Of a stretch of DNA of 64,000 bases, positions 55,648 to 64,000 are shown piece by piece (positions within the stretch are counted from its first letter, which is position 1; each line of letters opens with the position of its first letter). The translations under genes were made by a program, and so were the position numbers. A model generated the notes under the pieces. That model had not been told where the DNA came from, did not search any database, and saw only the letters and a program-made list of their open reading frames with translations. The stretch covers positions 284,882 through 348,881 of the forward strand of contig NZ_ATYR01000002.1 in assembly GCF_000427785.1 (NCBI RefSeq). The letters run 5' to 3'. The DNA comes from Massilia alkalitolerans DSM 17462 (GTDB lineage: Bacteria > Pseudomonadota > Gammaproteobacteria > Burkholderiales > Burkholderiaceae_D).

Positions 55648-56684
55648 CACAACCGCACGACAACAGCAACACCGACGACGCAGGCCAGGCTGCGCTGAGC
55701 GACCTGGAGCAGCTGCGCGCGCTCGCCCGCGCCATCCTGGCCGCGGGCCCGGACCTGCACGAGGCCATCGTCCCGATCCAGGACCTGCGCCTGCTGGCCG
55801 AACGCCTGTCCCGGATGGACATGTCGGTGCACCTGAACATCGGGGACGGCCAGAGCTGGCTGGATTCGGGTCTGGCGGTCTCGCCCGTGACCGCCGCGCT
55901 GTGCGCGCGCGAATTCCTGCGCAGCGCCGCCTTCATCCAGGGCGCCGCCCGGGCGATGGACGCGGCCGCGGCGCGTGCCGGAGGCCGCCCGGTGCGGGTG
56001 CTGTACGCCGGCTGCGGCCCGTTCGCCTTCCTGCTGCTGCCCCTGCTGGCCCTGTGGCCGGCCGACCGGGCCCGCTTCACCCTGCTCGACATCCATGCCG
56101 AGGCGCTGGCCCCGGCGCGCCGGCTGGTGGCGGCCCTGGGCCTGGAAGCGGGCGTGGCGGCCTGGGTGCAGGCCGACGCCGCGACCTGGCGGCTCGACCC
56201 GGAGGCGCTGCCCGACGTGATCGTGAGCGAAACCATGAGCGCGGCGCTCAAGCGCGAACCGCAGGTGGCGATCACCCGCAACCTGCTCGGCCAGGCGCCA
56301 GGGGCGCTGATGGTGCCGGCCGAGGTGCGGGTCGATGGCGTGCTATGCGAGCGGCCCGACGCGCACACCGCATGGCACGAATCCACGGCCCTGGGCCAGG
56401 TGTTCGCGCTGAATGCGGCGGCGGTGCAGACCTGGGACGCCGCCCCCGACGGCAGCCTGCCGGCAGCGGTCATCACCCTGCCGCCGGTACTGGCCCCGCA
56501 CAACACGCTGCGCCTCTTGACCGAAATCACCGTCTTCGACGACATCGTGCTGCGCCAGGGCGACTGCAGCCTGAACACCCCGCGCTTCCTCGACGGCAAG
56601 CCCGCCTTCGAAGGCGGCCAGCAGTTGCGTTTCCGCTACCGGCTGGGCGCGGATCCCGGGATCGAGTACATGGAGCCTGCCTGA
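55638..56684 (+). CDS. Class I SAM methyltransferase with PRMT-like double-E loop
   Basis: A 348-residue cytoplasmic methyltransferase. After a helical N-terminus (1-100) motif I reads V-L-Y-A-G-C-G-P (about 117), followed by a L-L-D-I-H acidic strand end. E198 (V-S-E-T-M) and E207 (K-R-E-P) are nine residues apart, as in the substrate-binding double-E loop of protein arginine methyltransferases, and a P-G-A-L-M-V-P strand follows as in that family. A typical T-H-W loop is not evident, so substrate arginine is only a hypothesis. The ATG overlaps the PhyH stop by 10 bp. Confidence 0.8.
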   Translation: MDLTQPHDNSNTDDAGQAALSDLEQLRALARAILAAGPDLHEAIVPIQDLRLLAERLSRMDMSVHLNIGDGQSWLDSGLAVSPVTAALCAREFLRSAAFIQGAARAMDAAAARAGGRPVRVLYAGCGPFAFLLLPLLALWPADRARFTLLDIHAEALAPARRLVAALGLEAGVAAWVQADAATWRLDPEALPDVIVSETMSAALKREPQVAITRNLLGQAPGALMVPAEVRVDGVLCERPDAHTAWHESTALGQVFALNAAAVQTWDAAPDGSLPAAVITLPPVLAPHNTLRLLTEITVFDDIVLRQGDCSLNTPRFLDGKPAFEGGQQLRFRYRLGADPGIEYMEPA

Positions 56685-56708
56685 GTAGCGCCCCAGCTGC
56701 GATCGCGA

Positions 56709-56737
56709 ATGACTTAACGCCTTGATTTGGCTATAAT
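56709..56737 (+). promoter_or_regulatory. Sigma-70 promoter of rlhA (-10 TATAAT)
   Basis: A perfect TATAAT lies at 56732-56737, 29 bp before the ATG. The -35 is weak (TGACTT at 56710-56715, 16 bp upstream). This would give rlhA its own transcript, separate from the methyltransferase gene before it. Confidence 0.6.
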
Positions 56738-56765
56738 TTCGCCCTTCGCCTCAAGGATTGCCGCC

Positions 56766-58736
56766 ATGTCACTGTTTGATCACCAGCTTGAACTGCTGTC
56801 GCCCGCCAAAACCGCCGAAATCGGCCGCGAGGCGATTCTCCACGGCGCCGACGCGGTGTACATTGGCGGCCCCGCCTTCGGCGCGCGTCACAATGCCAGC
56901 AATCCGCTGGAGGACATCGCCGCCCTGGTCGAATTCGCCCACCGCTACCGCGCGCGCATCTTCGTGACCATGAACACGATCATGCACGACAGCGAACTCG
57001 AGCTGGCCCGCCAGCAGATCTGGCAGTTGTACGAGGCCGGCGTCGACGCCCTGATCATCCAGGACATGGGCCTGCTGGAGATGGACCTGCCGCCGATCCA
57101 GCTGCACGCATCGACCCAGTGCGACATCCGTACCGTGGAAAAGGCGCGTTTTCTCGGCGACGTCGGCTTTTCGCAGCTGGTGCTGGCGCGCGAACTGACC
57201 GTCGAGCAAATCCGCAAGATCAAGGCGCAAGTGGATACCCCGCTCGAATACTTCGTGCACGGCGCCCTGTGCGTGGCCTTCTCGGGCCAGTGCTACATCT
57301 CGCACGCCGACACCGGCCGCAGCGCCAACCGCGGCGACTGCTCGCAGGCCTGCCGCCTGCCGTATACCCTGAGCGACGGCCAGGGCCGCGTGGTCGCCTA
57401 CGAAAAGCACCTGCTGTCGATGAAGGACAACGACCAGAGCCGCAACCTGGAAGCCCTGGTCGACGCCGGCATCCGCTCGTTCAAGATCGAGGGCCGCTAC
57501 AAGGACATGGGCTACGTGAAGAACATCACGGCCCACTACCGCCTGCTGCTCGACGAGCTGCTCGAGCGCCGTCCGGAATACGCGCGTGCTTCCAGCGGCA
57601 ACACTCGCGTGCTGTTCACCCCGGACGTCGACAAGAACTTCCACCGCGGCCACACCGACTACTTCGCGCTCGGCCGCCAGGACGACATCGGCGCCTTCGA
57701 TTCGCCCAAGTACATCGGCGTGGAACTGGGCACGGTCACCCGCATCGGCCCGGATTTCATCGACCTGGCCACCAATGCGCCGATGGCCAACGGCGACGGC
57801 CTGAACTACATGAACAAGCGCGAGACGGTCGGCATCCAGGCCAATACGGCCCAGAAGCTGGGCGAGGACGCGGATGGCCAGAACTGGCGCGTGTTCCCGA
57901 ACGAAGTGGTCAAGAGCCTGGCCGGCCTGAAGGTCGGCACCATCGTGCACCGCAACCGCGACCATCACTGGGAATCGGCGCTCTCCAAGAAGTCCTCCGA
58001 GCGCAAGGTCCGCGTCGACCTGCTGCTGGCCGAGCAGCCCGATGGCCTGCGCTTGAGCCTGCGCGACGAGGACGGCATCGAGACTGCGACCAGCGCCGTG
58101 ATCGCGCTGCAGCCGGCCCAGCAGGCGGCGCAGGCGGAAAGCGCACTGCGCACCAGCATCGCCAAGCTCGGCAACACGATGTTCGAGGCCGGCGCGGTCG
58201 AGCTGCAATTGTCGCAGCCCTGGTTCGTGGCCTCGAGCGCGATCAACGCGCTGCGCCGCGACGCGATCGCCGCCCATGAAGCGGCGCGCCTGGCAAGCTG
58301 GGACCGTCCGCAGCGCAAGGCAGCGGCAGAGCCCCCGGCGGTCTATCCTGATCAGCAGCTGAGCTACCTGGCCAACGTCTACAACGAGAAGGCGCGCGCC
58401 TTCTACCACAAGCACGGCGTGCAGCTGATCGACGCGGCCTACGAGTCGCACGAAGAGCCGGGCGAGGTGTCCCTGATGATCACCAAGCACTGCCTGCGCT
58501 TCTCCTTCAACCTGTGCCCGAAGCAGGCCAAGGGGGTGCAGGGCGTGCAGGGCCAGGTCAAGGCCGAGCCGATGACCCTGGTGAGCGGCAACGAGCGCTA
58601 CACCCTGCGCTTCGACTGCAAGCCCTGCGAGATGCACGTGGTGGGCGCGATGAAGGACAACATCCTCAAGCAGCCGCCACCCTCGGCCGTGCCTTACAGC
58701 CCGCTGGTCTTCCACAAGCAGCGCCCGCGCGCCTGA
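56766..58736 (+). CDS. rlhA: U32-family 23S rRNA C2501 hydroxylation protein
   Basis: A 656-residue protein of the U32 peptidase-like family, about the length of E. coli RlhA (YdcP), much longer than TrhP/YegQ. It would support 5-hydroxycytidine formation in 23S rRNA. The N-terminal TIM-barrel-like part has E-L-L-S-P-A-K-T, H-A-S-T-Q-C-D and E-Y-F-V-H-G-A-L-C-V-A-F-S-G-Q-C-Y near 175. Cys clusters appear there (C-S-Q-A-C) and at the end (C-x-x-C in F-D-C-K-P-C), possibly holding an iron-sulfur cluster. I start at ATG 56766; an upstream TTG frame overlaps the promoter. Confidence 0.88.
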   Translation: MSLFDHQLELLSPAKTAEIGREAILHGADAVYIGGPAFGARHNASNPLEDIAALVEFAHRYRARIFVTMNTIMHDSELELARQQIWQLYEAGVDALIIQDMGLLEMDLPPIQLHASTQCDIRTVEKARFLGDVGFSQLVLARELTVEQIRKIKAQVDTPLEYFVHGALCVAFSGQCYISHADTGRSANRGDCSQACRLPYTLSDGQGRVVAYEKHLLSMKDNDQSRNLEALVDAGIRSFKIEGRYKDMGYVKNITAHYRLLLDELLERRPEYARASSGNTRVLFTPDVDKNFHRGHTDYFALGRQDDIGAFDSPKYIGVELGTVTRIGPDFIDLATNAPMANGDGLNYMNKRETVGIQANTAQKLGEDADGQNWRVFPNEVVKSLAGLKVGTIVHRNRDHHWESALSKKSSERKVRVDLLLAEQPDGLRLSLRDEDGIETATSAVIALQPAQQAAQAESALRTSIAKLGNTMFEAGAVELQLSQPWFVASSAINALRRDAIAAHEAARLASWDRPQRKAAAEPPAVYPDQQLSYLANVYNEKARAFYHKHGVQLIDAAYESHEEPGEVSLMITKHCLRFSFNLCPKQAKGVQGVQGQVKAEPMTLVSGNERYTLRFDCKPCEMHVVGAMKDNILKQPPPSAVPYSPLVFHKQRPRA

Positions 58737-58782
58737 GGTTTTTACCAACTGGTAAAAAATCCGCGCCCGGCTCGGGCCGGGC
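58737..58782. terminator. Paired hairpins after rlhA
   Basis: TTTTTACCA and TGGTAAAAA form a stem (58739-58758) flanked by T- and A-runs, followed by a GCCCGGC / GCCGGGC hairpin (58765-58782). The first can serve as a bidirectional terminator. Confidence 0.5.
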
Positions 58783-58872
58783 AATCAACACGTTGAGCAT
58801 GTGGCCTGCGGCCGCCCCAGGGCGGCACGCGGGCGCTAGCATGGCGGCATGTCCATTTGCGGAGATGTCACG

Positions 58873-59805
58873 ATGCAGCGCCCCATGCCCTGCCTGGCCG
58901 CCTTACCGCTGGCCCTTGCCTTCGTCCTGTCTGCCCAGGCTGCCGAGCCGATCGCGCCGCGCTTCAATGCCGACCCGTCGCCGCACTGGTTCCCGCTGGA
59001 CGGCGGCAAGTTCTACCTGTACGCCACCGACGACGCCTCGAATAGCGGCAAATACTGGGATTCGGTCAGCTGGCGCCTGTACACCTCGAAGGACATGCGC
59101 AGCTGGCAGGATGCCGGCGTGCCGCTCGACGTGACGGTGTTCAAATGGGCACGGCCCGACGCCAAGGCCTGGGCGCCGGAAGCGGCCTACCGCAACGGCA
59201 AATACTATTTCTACGCGCCGGTCAGCGGCGACAAGATCGGCGTCGCCGTCTCCAGCCGCCCCGACGGCGGTTTCGTCGATGCGCGCCTCGACCCGCTGGT
59301 CGACAAGGCGCGCGACCCGAATGCCGGCGACGAACCGATCGACCCCGCCGTATTCGTCGACAAGGACGGCCAGGCCTACCTGTACTTCGGCACCCGGGTA
59401 CCCAAGGTCGTGAAGCTGAAAGCCGACATGGTCAGCCTGGACGGGCCGATCCTGGACCTGGCCATCGTCGGCTTGCCTGCCTCCGACCCGAAGAAGAAAT
59501 TCGGCGAGGCGCCCTTCCTGCACCGGCGCGGAGGCGTTTATTACTTCACGTTTTCCAGCGGCTGGCCCGGGCAGATCCTGTACGCCACCGGCAGCTCGCC
59601 GCTGGGACCCTTTACGTACCGCGGCGTGGTGCTCGACTACCTGAAGATCTCGACCAACCTCCAGGCCATCGTCGAGCATGAGGGTAGAAGCTGGCTCTTC
59701 TATCACGACAATCTGCTGCCCGGCGGCGGCAGCCACCGCCGTTCGATCGCGATCGCACCGCTCGAGCACGAGGCGGACGGCAGCATCCGCCAGGTCGCAC
59801 GCTAA
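58873..59805 (+). CDS. GH43-type glycosidase, exported
   Basis: A 310-residue five-bladed propeller enzyme. ATG 58873 is preferred because GGAG precedes it and a signal peptide (to A-Q-A-A) starts there. Catalytic acids can be placed: Asp in F-N-A-D-P-S near the start, Asp in E-P-I-D-P-A-V-F as pKa modulator, and Glu in F-G-E-A-P-F-L-H as general acid. The family acts on arabinan, xylan or galactan side chains; the exact substrate is not set. It fits the pectin theme of the window but is a lone gene, between rlhA and a convergent Bug receptor. Confidence 0.87.
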   Translation: MQRPMPCLAALPLALAFVLSAQAAEPIAPRFNADPSPHWFPLDGGKFYLYATDDASNSGKYWDSVSWRLYTSKDMRSWQDAGVPLDVTVFKWARPDAKAWAPEAAYRNGKYYFYAPVSGDKIGVAVSSRPDGGFVDARLDPLVDKARDPNAGDEPIDPAVFVDKDGQAYLYFGTRVPKVVKLKADMVSLDGPILDLAIVGLPASDPKKKFGEAPFLHRRGGVYYFTFSSGWPGQILYATGSSPLGPFTYRGVVLDYLKISTNLQAIVEHEGRSWLFYHDNLLPGGGSHRRSIAIAPLEHEADGSIRQVAR

Positions 59806-59836
59806 AAAAACGCCGCCCGGTTGCCCTGGGCGGCGT
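59804..59836 (-). terminator. Rho-independent terminator of the Bug receptor gene
   Basis: On the minus strand a CGCCGCCC / GGGCGGCG stem (59811-59818, 59828-59835) is followed by seven T. It lies 20 bp beyond the stop of the leftward Bug receptor gene and overlaps the last codon of the convergent GH43 gene. Confidence 0.85.
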
Positions 59837-59857
59837 CCTGTCTGTGCGCGAATGCGA

Positions 59858-60850
59858 TCAGTCGACCGTCGCGCCGCTGTCCTTCACGACCTTGCCCCAG
59901 CGAGCATGCTCGGCCTGCACGAACTTGCCGAAGTTCGCCGGCGTGTCGCCCACGAAGTCGGAACCGGTATCGGCCAGCACCTTCTGGAACTCAGGTCCCT
60001 TCATGACCTTGATCGCCTCGGCATTGATCTTGGCGATCACATTCGCCGGCGTCTTGGCCGGAGCGAACATGCCGTACCAGGCATAGGACTCGATCTGCGG
60101 CAGGCCGGCTTCGGCGAAGGTCGGCACGTCGGGCAGCAGCGGCGAGCGCTTGGCGCTCGAGATCGCGATCGGCTTGACCTTGCCGCTCTTAATGTGCGGC
60201 ATGATCGCGATGGTGCTGTCGAACATCATCGGGATGTGGCCGCCCAGCAGGTCGGAGATCGCCGGCGCCGACCCTTTATACGGCACGTGGGTCATCTGCA
60301 GCTTGGTCACGCTGGCGAACAGTTCGCTGGTCAGGTGCTGGGGCGTGCCGTTGCCCGAGGAGCCATACGAGAACTGGCCCTTCTTGGACTGGATGAAGGC
60401 CATCAGCTCCTTCAGGTTCTTGGCCGGCACGTTCGGGCCGGCGACCAGCACCAGCGGCACGCGCAGCAGGTTGGTGACCGGCGCCAGGTCCTTCAGCGGG
60501 TCGAAGCTCATGTTCTTGTACAGGCTCGGGTTGATCACGATCGGCGCGCTCGAGGTGATCAGGAGGGTCGAGCCATCCGGCTTGGCGCGGGTGACGGCCG
60601 CCGTACCGATGTTGCCGCCGCCACCGGCGCGGTTGTCGATCACGAAGGATTGGCCCAGGCCCTGCGTCAGGCCCTTGGCCAGCGGACGCGCCGCGATGTC
60701 CGAGGGTCCGCCCGGCGGCCATGGCACCACCACTGTCACGGTCGAGCCAGGCCAGTTCTGGGCCAGCGCGCTGAAAGAAATCGCCGATGCCGCAGCTAGA
60801 CATGCCAGCTTCAAGGTGGTACGTCCGGCGTTGCCGAAAAATTGTCGCAT
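59858..60850 (-). CDS. Bug-family (tripartite tricarboxylate) periplasmic solute receptor
   Basis: A 330-residue periplasmic binding protein. ATG 60850 is chosen over 60859 because GGAG lies between them. The signal peptide ends at A-L-A-Q. The two lobes and family motifs are clear: V-V-P-W-P-P-G-G-P-S-D, D-N-R-A-G-G-G-G-N-I-G, and H-V-P-Y-K-G-S-A-P-A near 210. Bug proteins bind carboxylates or aromatic acids. The membrane subunits (TctAB) are not adjacent, as is common for the many orphan Bug genes of Burkholderiales, so the ligand is unknown. Confidence 0.93.
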   Translation of the reverse strand: MRQFFGNAGRTTLKLACLAAASAISFSALAQNWPGSTVTVVVPWPPGGPSDIAARPLAKGLTQGLGQSFVIDNRAGGGGNIGTAAVTRAKPDGSTLLITSSAPIVINPSLYKNMSFDPLKDLAPVTNLLRVPLVLVAGPNVPAKNLKELMAFIQSKKGQFSYGSSGNGTPQHLTSELFASVTKLQMTHVPYKGSAPAISDLLGGHIPMMFDSTIAIMPHIKSGKVKPIAISSAKRSPLLPDVPTFAEAGLPQIESYAWYGMFAPAKTPANVIAKINAEAIKVMKGPEFQKVLADTGSDFVGDTPANFGKFVQAEHARWGKVVKDSGATVD

Positions 60851-61082
60851 AGTCTCCATCCTTTGTTGATGAATTGGTATTGAGCGGACAGTTTATCCTA
60901 TCCGCCGTCCAGCAACACGGCCTGTACGCTACGTGGAAATACGTAGCGATTTGAGTGATTCAGGCGCAAGACCCCTATGCACCCGCGCTAATTACAACAT
61001 CGTCATCAATTTTCGCAAAGGAAACCTAGCTTAATTATAAGAAATGAACTAACCTGTAGGATCACTCCTACTTCTGTTCAAT

Positions 61083-62426
61083 ATGGACCGCAGCTATCCC
61101 TACAGCCGCCGCCTGCTCTCACGTGCCCGCCTGCGCAAGCGCATCGCCGCCGTGGCTGGCGCCGGCCTGCTGGCCGCGGCTGCCGTGTTCATGTTGACAT
61201 GGAAACCAGATCCGGTCGCCGCGGCCGTGCCCGCGCCCTTCATGCCGGCGCTTGCCCTGAACGGCGCGTCCGGCGCCGGTGAATCGCCCCAGCGTGGCCT
61301 GCGCCGCATCTACCCGTATTCGGTGGTCCCGGGCGGCGTCTCGGGTCAGTCCGAACTGCAGCGCATCATCCGCACCGACAGCGTGGTGGCCGCCCATTAT
61401 GCGACCTTTGACACCGGCAAGGCACGCACCGTGGTGGTCGACCAGCCACGCGCGGTGCACGTGTCCTACCGCAAGGGCGACAAGGTGTACTGGACTGCCC
61501 ACAAGGTCATGCTGGCCCCGGGCGAAACCCTGCTCAGCGACGGCCGCAACGAGATGCGGGCGCGCTGCGCCAACCGCATTTCCGACCTGCCCCAGTACCC
61601 GGTGGAAGCCCACCGGCCCGCCATGGAAGAACTCGACCAGGCGATCGAACTCGCCGAGGGGGAAGAATACGCGCTGGGACCGGACGGGTTGCCGGTGGCG
61701 ATGGCCGCCAACGGCAGCATCCCGCGCCATACCGGGATGCGCTTCCCGGCCCGCGGCGCCGGCGCAGCCGGCGGCAGCGGCAGCGCCGCCACGCCCGCGA
61801 CCAGCGCGCTCGCCGCGAACCTGGGTTCGAGCGCAAGCAGCATCGGGCCGGTCACGACCCTGGGTTTGTCGGGCGCATCGAGCAGCATGGGCAGCCGCCC
61901 GCGTCCCACCAGCCGGCCGGTCACTGCCCCCGCGCCCGAGGCACCTGCCGCTACGGAAGTCGTCCCCGAAGTGGGTACCGGCAGCACTGGCGGTTCTTCG
62001 GGCGCGCCGGCGCCCTCGCTTGATGGCGGCACGACTGGCGGCGCCCCGGCCGGCGGCGAGCCGGTGACGAGCCCGCTGCCCGATACGACCACGACCCCGG
62101 GCACGCCTGCGCCCACTCCCGGGTTCGAAGCGCCGCTGCCGGGCACGAATCCCGGCACGAATCCCGCGCCCGGCCCCGTGACGCAGCCGCAACCGACGCT
62201 CCCTGCGCCGACGCCGCTGCCGCCCGCGCCACCCGCTCCGGCGCCGGGACCCGTGCAGCCTGCTCCGGTGCCGGAACCCGTGCAGCCCAAGCCGACGCCG
62301 GAGCCACTGCCCCCGCAGGCGATCGTGCCGCCGGCGCCGGTGGAAGTGCCGGAACCCGGCAGCCTCTGGCTGTTCGGCCTGGCGCTGGCCGCGATGGGCG
62401 TGCTGCGCCGCCGGCGCAGCACCTGA
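61083..62426 (+). CDS. Proline-rich PEP-CTERM protein
   Basis: A 447-residue surface protein. The N-terminus has a basic patch and one hydrophobic segment (about 22-40). A globular part (about 70-200) resembles no family I know. Residues about 215-415 are low-complexity Gly/Ser/Ala, then Pro/Thr/Ala-rich, likely an extended stalk. The end has V-P-E-P-G-S-L-W-L-F, a hydrophobic helix and L-R-R-R-R, the PEP-CTERM anchor signal. It would be processed by exosortase. Confidence 0.85.
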   Translation: MDRSYPYSRRLLSRARLRKRIAAVAGAGLLAAAAVFMLTWKPDPVAAAVPAPFMPALALNGASGAGESPQRGLRRIYPYSVVPGGVSGQSELQRIIRTDSVVAAHYATFDTGKARTVVVDQPRAVHVSYRKGDKVYWTAHKVMLAPGETLLSDGRNEMRARCANRISDLPQYPVEAHRPAMEELDQAIELAEGEEYALGPDGLPVAMAANGSIPRHTGMRFPARGAGAAGGSGSAATPATSALAANLGSSASSIGPVTTLGLSGASSSMGSRPRPTSRPVTAPAPEAPAATEVVPEVGTGSTGGSSGAPAPSLDGGTTGGAPAGGEPVTSPLPDTTTTPGTPAPTPGFEAPLPGTNPGTNPAPGPVTQPQPTLPAPTPLPPAPPAPAPGPVQPAPVPEPVQPKPTPEPLPPQAIVPPAPVEVPEPGSLWLFGLALAAMGVLRRRRST

Positions 62427-62444
62427 GCAGCACCTGAGTCCTTC

Positions 62445-63143
62445 TCAGCCGGGGATCTTCAGGCCGGCGGCCACCGCCGGCCGGGCGCGGAAGGCCTCGA
62501 GCGCCGCCGTCACGCGCGGGAAGTCCTGGATCCCCACCAGTTCGCCGGCATCGTAGAAACCGACCAGGTTGTTCACCCATGGGAAGATCGCGATGTCCGC
62601 GATCGTGTACTCCTCCCCCGCCACCCAGCGGTGCTTGGCCAGCTGGCCCTCGAGCACGCCCAGCAGGCGCTTCGATTCGTTCGCGTAGCGCTCGCGCGGG
62701 CGCTTGTCCTCGTAATCCCGGCCGGCGAACTTGTGGAAGAAGCCGAGCTGGCCGAACATCGGACCGATACCGCCCATCTGGAACATCAGCCACTGGATGG
62801 CGGCGTAGCGCCCTGCCGGATCGCTCGGCAGGAACTGGCCGCTCTTCTCGGCCAGGTAGAGCAGGATGGCGCCGGACTCGAACAGGGGCAGCGGCTTGCC
62901 GCCCGGCCCGTTCGGGTCGATGATGGCCGGGATCTTGTTGTTGGGGTTGAGCGAGAGGAAGGCCGGCGACAACTGGTCATTGGTCTCGAAACTGACCTTG
63001 TGCGGCTCGTAGGGCAGCCCCGTCTCCTCGAGCATGATCGATGCCTTCACGCCGTTCGGCGTGGGCAGCGAGTACAGCTGGATGCGGTCGGGGTGCTGCG
63101 CGGGCCACTTGGCGGTGATGCCGAAAGCGCTGAGGTCTGGCAT
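62445..63143 (-). CDS. Glutathione S-transferase (YghU/YfcG-like)
   Basis: A 232-residue cytoplasmic enzyme. The thioredoxin-like N-terminal half has L-Y-S-L-P-T-P-N-G-V-K, N-P-N-N-K-I-P-A-I and F-E-S-G-A-I-L-L-Y-L-A-E-K (glutathione-binding region). The C-terminal helical half has Y-T-I-A-D-I-A-I-F-P-W. The pattern fits the nu-class / YghU group with glutathione disulfide reductase activity. AGGA precedes the ATG. It is followed on the right by wrbA on the same strand, 83 bp away. Confidence 0.92.
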   Translation of the reverse strand: MPDLSAFGITAKWPAQHPDRIQLYSLPTPNGVKASIMLEETGLPYEPHKVSFETNDQLSPAFLSLNPNNKIPAIIDPNGPGGKPLPLFESGAILLYLAEKSGQFLPSDPAGRYAAIQWLMFQMGGIGPMFGQLGFFHKFAGRDYEDKRPRERYANESKRLLGVLEGQLAKHRWVAGEEYTIADIAIFPWVNNLVGFYDAGELVGIQDFPRVTAALEAFRARPAVAAGLKIPG

Positions 63144-63226
63144 GGCGGAAGTCCTATGGATTGCAGGACTGCCAACGATAGCAAACTTCCGGACGGCCCG
63201 CCGCAGCAGGCCGGTTTTCTGCCCCT

Positions 63227-63826
63227 TTAGCCGAACAGCTTGTTGGCGGTGCGGGCGATCAGTTCGCCCTGGTGGCGCGCCCCGCCCAGTTCGAGCTCGC
63301 TCGGCTGGCGCTGGCCCTGGCCGCCGGCGATGGTCGAGGCGCCATACGGGCTGCCGCCGACGATCTCGTCGAGCGTCATCTGGGGCGCGTAGCTGTACGG
63401 CAGGCCGACCACGATCATGCCGAAGTGCAGCAGGTTGGTGATGATCGAGAACTGGGTGGTTTCCTGGCCGCCGTGCTGGGTGGCGGTCGAGGTGAAGGCG
63501 CCGCCGACCTTGCCGTGCAGCGCACCGCGCGCCCACAGGCCGCCGGTCTGGTCGAGGAAGGCCGCCATCTGCGAGGGCATGCGGCCGTAGCGGGTCGGCG
63601 CACCGATGATGATGGCGTCGTAGTCGGGCAGCTCGTTCACGGTCGCGATCGGGGCGTCCTGCTCCAGCTTGAAGTGGGCATTCTTCGCGATTTCTTCCGG
63701 CACCGTCTCGGGAACACGCTTGACCGTCACCGTCGCGCCGGCCGCACGCGCACCTTCGGCCACCGCATTGGCCATCTGCTCGATGTGGCCATAGGTCGAG
63801 TAATACAACACCAGGACTTTCGACAT
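63227..63826 (-). CDS. wrbA: NAD(P)H:quinone oxidoreductase WrbA
   Basis: A 199-residue flavodoxin-like quinone reductase of standard length. The FMN phosphate loop reads Y-Y-S-T-Y-G-H-I near residue 9, then G-A-P-T-R-Y-G-R-M near 77 and [11 protein letters not shown] near 112. The ATG at 63826 follows GGGAGG. It protects against quinone stress by two-electron reduction. It probably shares stress-related expression with the GST gene downstream. Confidence 0.95.
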   Translation of the reverse strand: MSKVLVLYYSTYGHIEQMANAVAEGARAAGATVTVKRVPETVPEEIAKNAHFKLEQDAPIATVNELPDYDAIIIGAPTRYGRMPSQMAAFLDQTGGLWARGALHGKVGGAFTSTATQHGGQETTQFSIITNLLHFGMIVVGLPYSYAPQMTLDEIVGGSPYGASTIAGGQGQRQPSELELGGARHQGELIARTANKLFG

Positions 63827-63914
63827 GCCTTCCTCCCTGTGATGATCGTCAAAAGCCCTATTCTGCTGCGAACAGGATTTTTGCGGCACCCGCCAGAAGA
63901 TGGACGGCCGGCGC

Positions 63915-64000
63915 TCAGATCCAGTAGATGAAGGCGGCCAGCGCGATCACCAGCGCCACGCGGGTGATGTTGTAGACCGTCTTGTTCCACGCCTTGAGGC
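63915..64000 (-). CDS. C-terminal end of a small membrane protein (partial)
   Basis: The last 28 codons of a minus-strand gene that enters from the right. The visible part has a basic start (K-A-W-N-K-T) and one hydrophobic helix ([14 protein letters not shown]) ending at the TGA. It lies about 90 bp upstream of wrbA and may be in the same operon. The family cannot be named. Confidence 0.55.
   Translation of the reverse strand, partial: LKAWNKTVYNITRVALVIALAAFIYWI

Overview
The window looks like a chromosomal segment of a high-GC betaproteobacterium, most likely Oxalobacteraceae (Massilia/Telluria/Duganella-like). The inference rests on PEP-CTERM surface proteins, a Bug-type solute receptor, a DUF3703 copper-locus protein, MarR/siderophore-reductase and WrbA/GST genes, and many secreted plant-polysaccharide enzymes with lipoprotein or Tat signals. 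No rRNA, tRNA or CRISPR array was seen.

Region 1 (about 1.0-22.2 kb) is a pectin / rhamnogalacturonan-I utilisation locus. On the + strand it holds a GH2 enzyme, a PL11 rhamnogalacturonan lyase lipoprotein, a HupE/UreJ membrane protein, a large TonB-dependent receptor, a GH105-DUF4861 fusion, a DUF2264 protein and an SGNH acetylesterase-like lipoprotein. On the - strand it holds a glucuronide operon: TonB receptor, GH2 beta-glucuronidase with the diagnostic N-x-K motif, and glucarate dehydratase. The receptor carries an in-frame amber codon between signal peptide and mature protein. Together they would cut RG-I, import fragments, remove unsaturated and glucuronic-acid caps and feed uronic/aldaric acids to central metabolism. 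A PL1 pectate lyase (31.2 kb) and a GH43 (58.9 kb) extend the same theme.

Region 2 (22.7-25.8 kb) holds a full-length IS3-family element with intact ends but a frameshifted orfA, a small acidic membrane protein and a tyrosine recombinase with a degenerate active site. Region 3 (25.8-31 kb) is a copper locus: DUF3703, two His-rich periplasmic proteins, a TolC-family lipoprotein, a multicopper oxidase, a CusF-like protein and an NTF2-like protein, with no RND pump. Region 4 (31-43.3 kb) has the pectate lyase behind a perfect 15-bp operator, a PEP-CTERM protein, a DUF4394 lipoprotein facing an ECF sigma/anti-sigma pair, an AI-2E family exporter with a long extra tail, CheV, a glycolipid-binding protein, and a divergent MarR / siderophore-interacting protein pair with clear palindromes between them.

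Region 5 (43.5-56.7 kb) is the most unusual. Three tandem tail-collar (microcystin-dependent-protein-like) genes precede a 3153-residue DUF4347 / Ig-like / RTX / DUF4214 surface protein. That gene overlaps a phytanoyl-CoA-dioxygenase-like gene, which overlaps a methyltransferase with a PRMT-type double-E loop. The giant gene contains a 312-bp repeat organised in a higher-order A-B-C pattern. I propose, as inference, that this is a surface-structure locus with its own modifying enzymes. The rest (56.7-64 kb) is housekeeping or accessory: RlhA, GH43, a Bug receptor, a proline-rich PEP-CTERM protein, a GST, WrbA and a partial membrane protein.
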